A stretch of 64,000 nt of DNA from Paramacrobiotus metropolitanus (GCF_019649055.1 NW_026570239.1:1240001-1304000); one strand, 5' to 3'. Counted from the first letter of the stretch, positions 40,184-50,880 are shown. Translations and numbers: made by a program. The notes: generated by a model not told the origin, from the letters alone.

Positions 40184-41518
40184 TCAGTCATTCGACACTG
40201 TCGGACTGGGATTAGTAATTCTTGCGATGAACAAAGGAAAGTCAGCGTTATTGTCCCAGATGATCAGCATAAAGGGCCGATTTGCTTCAAACTCGGGTGA
40301 GAAGTTGGATGTATACATTGGTCGCATCATTGTGACAGTTGATGCCGTAATTCCGTGTTCGTCGACATCTACGATGTTAAATTTCGTATAAGTTACGGAC
40401 ATTATGGTATCCGTAAGTCATAAGCTAAATATTTTTTTGCAAAAACTACAGCACGCACCAAGCATAGTGTTTTGCGCAAAATCAGCAACCTTTGTTCGCG
40501 CTCTGTTTCCGAACATTTTCGACATACTGCTCGAGGGTTGGTACATTTCCGTTAGACCCAAAGCTTTCGTACACGGTATTAAATCAGTATTGGTGGAAAT
40601 CCGAAATTTCGGCAATGCCACCTTAATTTCGGAAATGAGGCTTCTCTTCCGCCACTCTACCAGCACACTGGCAGTGGCCGCTAAGCGCCTTTCCAGCTGT
40701 CCAAGACTGCCGGGAGTGTCTTCCGGCAATAAGAACATGACACTGTATTTTTTCCCGCGAATGTCCAGTATCAACACTTTGGGATCGTGTGGAGATAACT
40801 CGTTCTTCTCGGCATCCACATTGTACGAGCGGAATTCATCAAGCTCCTCTGAATTAAGAAAAGGGATGAACAGTTCGGTGCCATCCGCACAATGAAACAC
40901 CCTGTTGAATGTGGAGAGCGGCTGAAACGGAAGGTCCCACGCTCCAGAAAAGTTGATCGTCGATAGCACAATTAAAGCGCTTTCCTGAACTTCGTCTGAA
41001 TGTAAATGCGGCAAAACATCATGAACAGTCCATGGCGAATGACGATGCAAAAAGCTGTTGACAGCATCGATGGCTTGTTGCGGACCTGTTGCGAAAGCTA
41101 CGCTGACAAAGTGAATATCCTGGCAGCTCTTCAATGCATCGCGGTATGCTTCCGTCAATGCTGCATTCTGGTCGTAGAACACTGCGTTCGCTTGGGCAAA
41201 ACCGTTAGCTTTTTTGGATAACAGCGTCTCACATAATTTCTTTACTGATCGGCCATTCGGGCATAATAGTCGCAGCAGGTTCGCATGAATTTCGCCCTCC
41301 GTGCCAGGTAAGAAGCATGCCAAAACGCTTTCGACGGAATACGGGCAAATGATCAAATTGGAAGTCGATGGTAACGTATCAGCAGTGGCTTTGTACAGCG
41401 CAACAGCGAACGCCAATTCACAATTCAAACTACATTTCTTATTCATTTCTAATGGCAGGTAAGACGCAGTGCGAGTCGATTTTAAAACTGCGTTACCAAA
41501 AAATAACTTCGAAGACAA
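40184..41518 (-). CDS. Serpin (serine protease inhibitor superfamily), two exons
   Basis: The protein is a full serpin fold, predicted 414 residues, the usual length. Exon 1 is 41518..40459 and exon 2 is 40368..40184; the 90-bp intron (40369-40458) starts GTGCGT and ends TCGTAG, phase 1. The join reads TMLDVDEHGITASTV, which aligns with the serpin breach and hinge region (consensus roughly V.VNEEGTEA). Other landmarks are SNLIICPYSVESVLACFLPG (helix B region), VLSTINFSGAWDLPFQPLST (residues about 182-201, the IYFKG.W..PF region), VALPKFRISTNTDL, and the C-terminal FEANRPFMLIIWDN...ARITNP. The reactive loop runs from about residue 360 to 382 (TVTMMRPMYTSNFSPEF). The P14 position is Ile rather than the usual Thr or Ser, which may weaken inhibition. 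By counting, P1 lies at Thr or Ser near MYTSN. No signal peptide is evident, so an intracellular serpin is likely unless an upstream exon was missed. A second Met (MNKKCSLNCE) at residue 25 is an alternative start. It is transcribed toward the satellite side. Confidence 0.92.
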
Positions 41519-42996
41519 ATAATACAGGGTAAGTGCGTCGGTGAAGGATGCGGAATTAGCCCTTTACAATATTGTACAGATAGAAATATGCATTTTATTC
41601 GGCAATGGCCACCTCTTGGATTAAAAAGCTAGCGCTGGTACACACTAATTAAAATTATAGAAATCAGTATTATTCATTCATGATATTCATTCATGATAGA
41701 AATATTATTCATTAATTTTATTGCTGACTGAAAAGCGAAAAGCGCAGACCCGCATCGTATGCTGTCTATCGCCTGAAGGTCTCAGTGCGTAGCTGCGTGC
41801 TGAGTGTGTACAGTAGATTCGATCGATATAAATAATTTTGGACTTGCAGTACGTAAAGCGGCAGACGTGTTTACCAGACCGAAGCAAAGCATGCCATGCT
41901 GCAAGTGCAGACTGCAGCAGCATTCAGTTGATGCAGCTTCTATGACACTGCGTTTCGTATATTAAATTATTAATAAGCCCTTTGCGTTGCTACATGTATG
42001 TATACAAATGGCTGAAAGATACAGAGTACAAGCAGGCTGAAGCAGCTGCTCCGCTTACTCGTGCGGTCGTTCAAAGTACTGTATGATATGCGTGATGGTC
42101 GTTCAAAGTGGCCATCATTATTTTTCATCTATAAAAAGTGGCCACCACCGTGGCCATTCATTTAAATTCCACAAACCAGTTTCCTTCCTGTTCTTTTCTT
42201 TATCCAATTCAACACAGTGTACCCTATGCCTGAAATACAATACCTGCAATTTTTACAAAATCTTGAACCGATTTCTTGCAGGTGCGTTTCGGAAAAAAAC
42301 GGTGACGAAACACTTTAGCTACGACATCCGAGCCACTGCACCAAGGGCACTACAGTTAACACCACGCAAATACGTAAATTATGAAAACGTAAATTATAAA
42401 ATTCAACCTTTTATCAGAACGAAAAATGTACCTTAGCGGTATCGGAGGTTTAGCCGTTAAGAAATGACCTCGCGAAAACAATTGTATTAAGTTGTATAAT
42501 AATATGCATGTAGGGAAGTGGTTACGAAATGCTTATATCCACGTATAAAAGAATCTGGGAATGCACTTTTGACACCGGCGTCACACACTCCCACAGTACC
42601 AACGCACTTCCCGAAAGTTCCCGTAAGAGTGTATTCCGGTAACAGGCATGTCGCGTGTGTGCGATGGCGTACGCCTTGTACGAGTACTATTATTATTATT
42701 ATTTTAATGTTTACCATCGTACGGTATGTACGGCTCATACAGATTCGGTATACATAATATGGCTCGATAGCACTCTATAATAATAACGGCTGCGAATGCA
42801 TGGATACAAGGTATGCCGCAAACAGGTCCGGACCGGTTTGCGGCATATCTTATTGCTGTAAGTATTCGTCCACCACTGCAGTATATCTATGGAAAAGTTC
42901 CTCTAGTGGGAAAATTTATTAACTGGAGAAAGTTGAATTCTTTCAAAGAATCAAGCAACAACTGAGATGCAGTGTAAGTATTATCAATAATCTTAC
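41519..42996. other. Intergenic spacer with a 36-bp near-perfect palindrome
   Basis: No exon was recognised. At 42,812-42,847 lies a near-perfect palindrome with arms TATGCCGCAAAC and GTTTGCGGCATA around AGGTCCGGACCG, one mismatched pair. Open frames in this spacer (for example 42,083-42,436) have no family resemblance and no splice-linked partner. The serpin promoter should lie in the part next to 41,519, but no TATA box or initiator could be assigned. Confidence 0.55.
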
Positions 42997-43800
42997 GCGG
43001 CTGTTTATCTCAAAACATTTTAATTTATTGGGAAGTCATCTGTTCTGAACATGAAGCGCGCTGCGTCAGCGTCAATCCGGATCCTATTCAAGTGCTCCGG
43101 ACGTTTTGGCCTATGAATTTAACGCGTAACGCGTTCGGCCTATGTAGATTTAATTCATATATAGTTAAGAAAATTTAATAACATTGCTTCCATGTTCATT
43201 TCCAACTATCCAACTACATTTTTAATGGTTTTCGATTGTGTTGACTATCGAATCTGCCTTCCGTACTTCCATAATTTAAATTGCTTTCCGCACTTCCATA
43301 ATTTAAACTTGCCTTCCATCACTTAATTTTGTCTAATATTTAATGATGGCAGATCTTATTTTCACTAATATGTTCCGGTGCAGGGTCGCGAAGTGCCCAT
43401 GGCCAGATAAGGTTACCACTTACCAGACAGTTCCTCGAGTTTCAGGAGTTTGTTACGTTATAAGTACTAGATAATCGTTTTATAATTATGTTAGAAGTAG
43501 CAGATTAATATAAACTTGTTACGAAATGTGATTAGGCCGAATCCCCCGTGCTACACCATAGGCCGAATCCCCCATGTTCCATTGCAGGCCAAAACGTCCG
43601 GTGGAACAATAGGTTATTGTACGACAAATACAATGGTAGGCCGAAACCCCCTCTGAACCGGTAGGCCGAATCCCCCATGATACCTTTTCGCACGTTATCA
43701 GCAATTTCAAATAAATCTGGCACCAAATATGATTAACGCAGACATGTTCAGAACAGATGATCTTTCCAATAAATTAAAATGTTATGAGATAAACAGTCGC
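42997..43800. mobile_element. Non-autonomous DNA transposon-like element (MITE), 804 bp with 58-bp terminal inverted repeats
   Basis: The left end (42,997-43,053) and the reverse complement of the right end (43,743-43,800) share about 58 bases with three substitutions and one indel: GCGGCTGTTTATCTCAAAAC against GCGACTGTTTATCTCATAAC, then TTTTAATTTATTGG and TCATCTGTTCTGAACATG. Inside are subterminal motifs in opposite orientation: GTTTTGGCCTATG and TTCGGCCTATG on the left, and a cluster of TAGGCCGAATCCCCC copies (43,533-43,680) plus AGGCCAAAACGTCCGG on the right. There is no transposase frame. The flanks (..TCTTAC and ACTAC..) do not show an unambiguous target duplication. The superfamily cannot be named from this. 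Confidence 0.8.
43533..43680 (+). repeat. Short irregular tandem motif TAGGCCGAATCCCCC
   Basis: Four to five copies of an AGGCCGAAxCCCCC motif (one degenerate form is AGGCCAAAACGTCCGG) are spaced about 26 to 60 bases apart inside the right half of the MITE-like element. They are candidate transposase or host protein binding sites, by analogy with subterminal repeats of other DNA transposons. Confidence 0.7.
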
Positions 43801-44868
43801 ACTACAACTAAATTAATCTAAAACAACAAGATACTGGAAATAAACAAATATGTGCGAGTACTCGTACTCGCACTGGTACTCGCACTGGATGCTGTGCGTT
43901 TTAAACCTGGATTTAATTTTAAAATTTCGACCGTGATGCCAGTAGCGTTGCGAGCTGCAGAGCAGTCGGGTGTTCATCGCACCCTAATCGTGAAGGGTAT
44001 GTTCACAGCACCCAAATGTCCTCGTATACTATAAAGAGATTCATTTTTGTTGACTTATCGCAAGTCAGACTTACCAAAAGCCATGTGGCAGTGAGTAACA
44101 ACAAATGACGCGTAAAAAACTACCCAATAATGCGATAACATACCAACTGTTACTGCCGCGATAAGTGAATGACCGAACTTACACTAAGTCAGCCTGTTGA
44201 TAAACAACCGAGTACATGCACTTTATGCATCTTTACATCGCACATGCAAAAAAAGAGCGCGCAAATGTTACTCTTAATGTCCAATTATTTTCAATACATC
44301 GCAACATCGGTAAAGCTAATTACTGCCGTCTTGAATGACTATCTAGTTAGCCTTAATATTGCTTAATTAATAATTATTGCCCGAAATTACCACTGATTAG
44401 TAATGAATGCCATCTCGAAGTCATTAAATTAATTGTAGCATATGCTTCTCTCTGCGTTCGTAATTATGTTAAATCTATAACTTGTTAATACCAAATTTGT
44501 TAATAACAGAATTATTAGCGTCGATAACACAGTATTAACAGCATTAACGTGCAATGCAGTGCAGTTGCACTGCAGACTGCACTCACCGTGTACTGTACAC
44601 CGGTAACGTGTACCACGCACAGTGCATGGATAAGTCAACGATGCCCAACGCAAAATCTAGTCGAGACTAGATTTTCCGTTTGGCAATGTTGCCTTAAAGT
44701 GGGCATGTGTTGACTGTTGCAACAAACCAATGCACAACGCTTGCGTTATCTCTGAATGAGACATAGCAGCATGACGCACTGTCCGTTGGGCAGCATTATC
44801 ATAAGTCAGTCACTGCTGAAGGTACCTTATGTCAGGCCCACAAGCCTGTACTTGTCTCGTATCTATAA
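43801..44868. other. Intergenic spacer with two small palindromes
   Basis: No gene was recognised. Near 43,852-43,873 is GTGCGAGTACTCGTACTCGCAC, followed by a repeat of ACTCGCACTGG. At 44,652-44,675 is a hairpin with 11-bp arms, AAAATCTAGTC GA GACTAGATTTT. The remainder is AT-rich without visible structure. Confidence 0.5.
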
Positions 44869-45062
44869 GAGGGCAAAGTAAACGTGCTCCGCTGTTCCCC
44901 TGTACTGCTGCCGTCACCCGCCTGGAGTGTGACGTTATGGCTGAACATGGCGCTTACGTACTGCGCCAGATTTAACCATATGTATTGCCGTAACGTCACA
45001 CTCCAGCCGGGTGACGGAAGCATTACACGGGAACGGTGGAACACGTCTACTTTTTCCCCCTA
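44869..45062. mobile_element. Fold-back element, arms of about 72-75 bp
   Basis: The left arm (44,869-44,940) and the right arm (44,988-45,062) are inverted copies, about 80-85 percent identical. The inner part is best kept: CCGTCACCCGCCTGGAGTGT and GACGTTATGG on the left match the reverse complement of CCGTAACGTCACACTCCAGC and CGGGTGACGG on the right. The 47-base centre holds a further small inverted repeat, TGGCGC...GCGCCA. It would fold into one long hairpin and looks like a small MITE or fold-back relic. An open frame over it is an artefact of the structure. Confidence 0.75.
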
Positions 45063-47183
45063 CATACAGTACTCCGTAGACAGCTTGCAAAAACCCAAAG
45101 AGAATACCAAAGCCGATCAAAAGCGACAAAGCAAGATGTAATCAATGGCACTTCGGCAATCACCTAAAACTGACACTTTCGCTTATTTTTACTAGCTGTG
45201 CACATCCATTCATGATGGAGATATTACGCTACATATTGATCACTAAAAATTAATCTTGTTGATGCTATAAATTGCAATAATTTTCTAGCTTTGGCACACT
45301 GGTACAGAGAGCGAGCCCCGTACCCAGCTAGGTTGTTACACTTTAGCCGAAAATAATTTTTTTGTTTTTCGGCTGCACTTAGCAGAATCTCCCTGATGCA
45401 GTTTTGTAACTCATCTGTGCCCCGTGTTATTTTACGCCATTCTTTGAGTGCGGCAGCTGCGCTCCCCACTTTCCCGAAAAAAAAACCTTTTATAAAAAAT
45501 TTTCCCAAAGAAAATTCCGCCGACGTTTTGACCGCAAGAATTCAGTCGGCGCTTTGACCATACTCCGCCAGCAGAAAAATCCGCCGGCGTTTTAACACAA
45601 AAAATTCTGTCTACGTTCTGACATGGCGTTTTTCTGCCGGCCGATTTTTTCTGTGGCCAAATGGCGGCAGAATTTCCTGCTCGTAAATTTTTTTACGAAA
45701 ACGCAAAAATACCCGTACTCAGAATTGGTCCTTTCTAACGGGTATTCAAGCCGAGCGCATTTGCATATAAGCTTTTGTGCTATTTTGCTTAATATCTTTA
45801 TGATATACATAATTTTGTAGATATAGTACATAACATTTTTAGTTTTGGAGCACTTAAGTAAATCATACAGTACAGTATAATTATGACATAAATACATAGT
45901 TCGATCCGTCGACCATATATCCTTGTCATACAACTGCGCGTATCGAATAAGCTTTAAAACGTTAACAGTGCTTTATTTTGCCGTTTGGAGCATAGTTAGA
46001 CTTTTTATACGTGCATTTCCACGTCTGCGAGACTGGCCACTGGATCAAACTATACGGTGCCGTGTTCGTAGATGAAAACAACTGAAAAAAATAGATGAAA
46101 ACTAACATGTAATATGTTATGACGATATGTATTTCGGCCGAACGCGGCTTGTGGAAATCATGAGCTACCGCTTTCTCGCGAAGAGTATAAGCACAGATAG
46201 TTGAAGTTCTATACTCATATCATGTATGTAATCAATTTCGTATGGGGTGTTTTCGTTCTTTTGAAAACTAGGGTACATATTTCCTTATTAGCTCTCCTGG
46301 GCCCCCGGCAACAGATAAGCCTCAGATCTTGAATAAACGGTCACCAATCACCATGATATCGAACAAACCTGCAACAATGTCTGCGATAGTAAAAAGGCTA
46401 GAAATACAGTAATTGTATACAGTTAATATTACAGTTCGTGGTATAGAGCTGCGGGCCGATGAAGATACTTACGGAAGTGTAGAATGTCCACTCTATATAA
46501 TACATAGCGTGGCAGGTATAGGTACCTTGAGGCAGGCAATATTCTTTTATTATTTTTTATTACGATTTTATTTAAAATTTAAATCAGTTAAACAATCTTG
46601 CTGGCATTTAGACTACCGGAAATTCTACCGGCGTTTTGACCACACGAAAATTTGGTCGGCAGAAAATCCTGCCGGCGTTTTGACTTTGGTCATTTGGCCA
46701 AAACACGTCAGTTGCACTGACTGAACATAACAACCTGACCAAATTCCCAAGAATTTCATAACAATGTCATATGCAAAGCATAAATCTAGCGTAGTACTAG
46801 CAACTACATACTGAATCAACGCTTTTTCATGGGTTCTGTCCCCTTTCTTTCTTATTTATGCCGATTATCAGTTAGGTAATGCTCTTTTTTATTCAATAGG
46901 ACAAAAAGCAGCGCTGTCATGAATGAAATGGCATAGGAAACGCTTCGCACCACAAAGCAAATCCAGAAGCGTTACTCAATAAACATGTTACATGCCGATC
47001 AGTAGTTACATCATATTTTATTTTCTAACGTTGCGTAAGCCCTCTGCCCAGCCTAAATATCAAACAACTACCATTGTAGCTAACAACATATTAAAAGTTA
47101 CTTTGCAGGACTTAGATTTCGCTTTTACCATATTCGTACTTCGTAATACCTTATTACCATAGTGCGAGTTATTTCCTTTTGTA
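45063..47183. repeat. Spacer with two clusters of a GCCGGCGTTTTGAC motif
   Basis: The clusters at 45,515-45,660 and 46,605-46,690 are in the same orientation. Both contain GCAGAAAATCC or GCAGAAAAATCC followed by GCCGGCGTTTT, and several CGGCGxTTTGACC copies spaced by roughly 35-50 bases. They are probably two fragments of one dispersed repeat family or the two ends of one element of about 1.2 kb. Between and around them the sequence is AT-rich. No exon was recognised, apart from the protease promoter that should lie just before 47,184. Confidence 0.55.
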
Positions 47184-47871
47184 TTGTTGGGAACAATCAT
47201 GGACGTTATTGCAACCAGTTTTTCCATGGCATTTTTAGTTACTTTCGTCCATCCCATTACTGTATTACCGGATCATCCAAACTCTCTGCAGATTCGGAAC
47301 GGTCATGAAGCGACACCTCATCACTATACGTGGATGGTCACCATCCAGGCAGAGTACTCGCCTAATGATTTTGAGCACGTGTCCGGTGGCACTTTGGTAA
47401 GCTAGTACGAGTAATATGTCAAACAAATTACCTAGAGTAGACTTTTTGCGTAATTGATCCACTAATTTGTAAATCTTTGACTCGGTTTAGAATTACACAG
47501 TCATAATAATTGTAAACTTACGTACAATCAATTAGTAATTTTTCGTAACAACGTGCTTTTTTGCGGTTTCTAAATTTTCGTCGCCTAACCTGACCTTCAG
47601 CATTGCTCTAGCTTAACGCACACCAGGTGCTTACTGCGGCACACGTGTGCCGGAAATTCAAATTCCTGAAAACGAAATCCAGGAGAATGCGGTGTGTGTT
47701 TGGTAAACACGACGTTTCGCAGCAGGAGGTTGGTCAAGTGGCCATTAGAGTCAAAGATGTTTCCTGTTTTCCACAAGTGCACTACAAAAAACACCTTCAT
47801 GACATATGTATAATGGAGCTGGAGTCCGTACGTACTAAAATAATAATTAATTAATTAATTAATTAATTAAT

Positions 47872-47942
<71 letters not shown>

Positions 47943-48798
47943 TTTGTTTATTTATGTATTTATATTTATTTAATTATTATCTTTGTTCATTCATTTTAAT
48001 ACATTATTATAAAAAAATGATCTCTCTCCAGGGTGTGCCCTTTACGATGCAGATAACTCCGGCCATTCTGGCGGCACCAGGATCGTCTATGGCAGGCCCC
48101 TGTTTGCTGATTGGCTGGGGATCCGATGGCTACTTGAGGGTGAAACCGAGACTCCAGCAGATGACCGTAACGCCGCAAGAAATATCCCTGTGCCAGGAAC
48201 TGGAGCCCAAGTTCTCGTTGAAGAATATTTGCAGCCAGGATGCCGCCAGTCCAGACCATGGAGACAGTGGCGGCCCCGTGATGTGTGATGTTAATGGCGA
48301 GTTGCGGGTATTTGGTGTACACTCTTATAAGTAAGTACCAGTAGGCGGGAAACAGCTAAGCCGCTTACAGATTGGGGTGAAAAGATAAATAGTTTTGCAA
48401 CAGTCAGGTGTCATGTTGTAAGAGCAGATACCAGTAGAGCTGGTGATATAATTATGATGTTTATGTCTGGACGCTTTGAGCTACATACGGTGACTACAGA
48501 AAATGTAAAAGTTGGGCAGGTACCGGCACGAGCAACCGCCCTGACCAGTGTACAGTATATTGTGCTAGTGTTGGAATGTTTAATGCGTTTTATTATTTCT
48601 TTAATGTGATCAATATAAACGTTTGTAAAACATATGCCAATATTAATTTTTAGTGTTGGATTAAGGAACAACCAGGTGGTAGCTGCGCATGTCGACGTTA
48701 GAGAGTACGCTGAATTTATTGCTGATCCACTGAGAAATCCAAACTCTTGCTCAATCACCATGTGCACCGGATTCAACTGCCTTTATAACAGCTTTTAA
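47184..48798 (+). CDS. Secreted chymotrypsin-fold (S1A) serine protease, four exons, atypical
   Basis: Predicted exons are 47184..47396, 47612..47827, 48032..48330 and 48654..48798 (290 residues); all introns are GT..AG. A hydrophobic N-terminus (about residues 6-29) suggests a signal peptide. The mature domain begins IRNGHEATPHHYTWMV. The second exon is read from an acceptor CTCTAG at 47,611, which restores the usual loop between GGTL and VLTAAHV. Catalytic residues are His82 (TAAH), Asp135 (LHDICIMEL) and Ser222 (GDSGGP), so it should be active. The GWG motif, the C167-C228 pair (chymotrypsin C136-C201) and C197-C210 (C168-C182) are kept. Oddities: the residue before the mature Ile is Gln, not Arg or Lys. 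Both halves of C42-C58 and of C191-C220 are lost (SGGTL, AAHV, SPDHGDSGG). Position 189 is Ser, suggesting chymotrypsin- or elastase-like rather than trypsin-like specificity. A Cys-rich tail (SCSITMCTGFNC) ends the protein. The start could be the Met at 47,184 or the one at 47,199. Confidence 0.9.
47844..47975. repeat. Microsatellite (TTAA)n and (TTTA)n in protease intron 2
   Basis: A run of TTAA units passes into about 25 TTTA units with a few interruptions at the right end. It fills most of the 204-bp intron between the exons carrying His/Asp and Ser. It is a likely site of length variation and assembly error. Confidence 0.97.
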
Positions 48799-48842
48799 GC
48801 AACCTTCCTGTTGCTGCAAAACTTACAGATTTTGAACCAAAT

Positions 48843-48848
48843 ATTAAA
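48843..48848 (+). terminator. Possible polyadenylation signal of the protease gene
   Basis: ATTAAA, the common variant signal, lies about 45 bases after the stop codon. No AATAAA was seen closer. Confidence 0.35.
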
Positions 48849-49779
48849 GCAACGCAATCACTTATTTTCTTATTTTCGTATTATAAAGTTCATGTAGTTT
48901 TGCACGCACTCATTCGTAGCTTTACTATGCAATATTGAAATTTGCCGTTTCAGCTATCAGAATACGTAATTTTATCTGTTGTCTGCGTGCGCTGCGAAAA
49001 AAGCTTAAAGAACGAATGCAACTCTGTACGTCGAAGAGTTCGTTACTGTACTGTACGTAAAGCAAACTGAAATGGCATAAACTCTGGAATATGATTGAGC
49101 GCTTAATTGCGTTGGTTGTTCCTCCTCGCGTTGTTAGCATTCGGATTCCTTCGGTGCTTTTCAGTATGTAGTATGTACTTTTAACTGGGTACGCTACAGG
49201 TGCCATTGCGCAACACTATCATGTATAAATTCGCTTCGTTTACTCCCTTGCAAATTATTCCACCATTGACTCTGTGCGCTACGTTTTTCCTGTTTTCTTC
49301 AAAACCGGAAAAAATTTCCAGGAGCTTTTTGCAGTACATATAACTCTGCAAACAAAACGGCTGAATAATATTATTGTCAACATACCCTAGTTTTTCGAGT
49401 CTATATCCGCGGAAATTAATAATTTCGAAGGCAATCTATAATTGCGTTATGCGGACTATAGAAGTGAAAGCACTAATAATTAAAATTATTTGCAGAAATT
49501 TAGATAGGAGTTTTAACCAAGTCGGTGTGGCTTAACGAGTCGCCGTAATCGAAGTTATAATACTTAGTAAAAAAGCATACTCGACTACGGCTAGCTGGAG
49601 CAGCAATGTAGCGATAGGAACGAAAAGTAGTGCCGGGAAAAGTCGTGCACAGGACGTATGGTAGTGCCAAAATGTAACGCACTGAATGCTGCTTATACCG
49701 TTTATGGCCTTATACAGTAATTGTCAATCTGAATTAATAATTTTTTACCCCTTTAGAAATTAGCTTTTATCGGTAAGCA
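48849..49779. other. Intergenic spacer, nothing recognised
   Basis: AT-rich sequence between the protease gene and the second dispersed repeat. Short minus-strand open frames (for example 48,925-49,206) show no family resemblance, no splice partners and no codon bias. Confidence 0.5.
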
Positions 49780-50880
49780 ATTAAGATTGAATTTTACGAG
49801 CACATTCATCAAATTATCATTATTTTAATTTTGCGACAACTTATTGATTCCTGTAGTACTTTGTGTTTAAAATTGTTTTCATAATCGAGCGATGTGCAAT
49901 CCTTGCAACACATAAACATTTATTATATGACATACTCTCTAATTTACGTCTCTAATTTACACGGCCGGGACGTATATAACGTATACACAATCGACGTGTG
50001 CAATATATACGAGTGCTGGTAAATAGGTGACCACCTACACTTTCTTAATGAAGAACGTGCACGTACTACGTACCCTACGGTAGCGAAAGGGACGATCGAA
50101 GGCCGTCTTCCACGACATGATCGGCAACAGTCACGTGGCGGCCGAGAGCTACCGACAGGCGGCCGACGCCTGCCAACGCGTAGCGCCCTCTTTCCAGGAC
50201 ATCTTCGTCAACTAGCACAAGACCCCCATCCCCGTCCAGCCGCCCACCCAGCCCAGACCCGCCTGGGAAGCCCACTAGTCGACCATATGCAGCCAATCAA
50301 TACCGTCGTGCTTCCTTTTTTGCTTAATAAAATATGTACTAGATGTCTGCTTTAGCGTACGTTATAGCCTATTGGAAATTATTTCCACTACCTTTAAGGT
50401 CACGGTATTTTATCAAGCTTTCCGTTCAGTACCGCCATCATAATGTCGGAGTTGTATATCACGCAGAAGGTGCCGCATTAAAATTTAGAATGCATGCCAC
50501 ATTACAATGTAAACGGATACGTGCACGCAGTTAATGAATCTTGTTATCCACTAATTGTTCCCGGCCCATATTAATGATACAGTATTATGATACTGTACAC
50601 TCACGACCGTGTAATTGTATTTTAATACGTGAAAGGGTTAACATTCACAAATCACTTAATTAGAATGGCGGTACAAAACATTCACAAAGTTTTCTTTTTC
50701 TCGGCCGGTTGTACATGTATTATGCACGCGCTGAAAAACACGAACGGTTTATGAGCACTAGCAATACGTACGAGTATACGATCGAATTGCAATTGATCTT
50801 TATCATGATAAAGCAGCAAATATCGTAATTATGTAATAAAGCCAGGAAATTTAATTGTTGCAGGCGCTATAATGCGCGTT
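49780..50880. repeat. Dispersed repeat copy 2, interrupted by an insertion
   Basis: This copy is related to 38,860-39,592. The left part (ATCGAGCGATGTGCAATC, CTTGCAACA) and the right part (GCTTTAGCGTACGTTAT, ATAATGTCGGAGTTGTATAT, GCAATACGTACGAGT, GGCGCTATAATGCGC) match copy 1 in order. Between them, about 49,925-50,342, is some 420 bp that has no counterpart in copy 1. The insertion contains the coding-like relic at 50,084-50,278 and an AATAAA. Confidence 0.75.
50084..50278 (+). pseudogene. GC-rich coding-like relic, possibly a processed pseudogene fragment
   Basis: A GC-rich island in AT-rich surroundings reads KAVFHDMIGNSHVAAESYRQ, then AADACQRVAPSFQDIFVN, a stop at 50,213-50,215, then HKTPIPVQPPTQPRPAWEAH and a second stop at 50,276-50,278 in the same frame. 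Codons are G/C-ending like those of the genuine exons nearby. No start codon or splice partner was identified. An AATAAA at 50,326-50,331 follows, and the island sits in an insertion absent from the paralogous copy at 39 kb. The protein family was not recognised. Confidence 0.5.

Noticed and set aside
40418-41518. Serpin as a single 366-residue exon
   Set aside because: The unspliced end (..ACCSFCKKIFSL) lacks the hinge, reactive loop and C-terminal strands, which are found in frame 90 bases on behind a GT..AG intron.
43519-43726. Minus-strand open frames of 63-64 codons in the MITE-like element
   Set aside because: They are translations of the repeated TAGGCCGAATCCCCC motif and show no transposase features.
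47627-47827. Protease exon 2 beginning at the acceptor CACCAG (47,626)
   Set aside because: It would remove five residues between GGTL and VLTAAH that are constant in length across the family; the upstream acceptor CTCTAG restores LNAHQ and keeps the frame.
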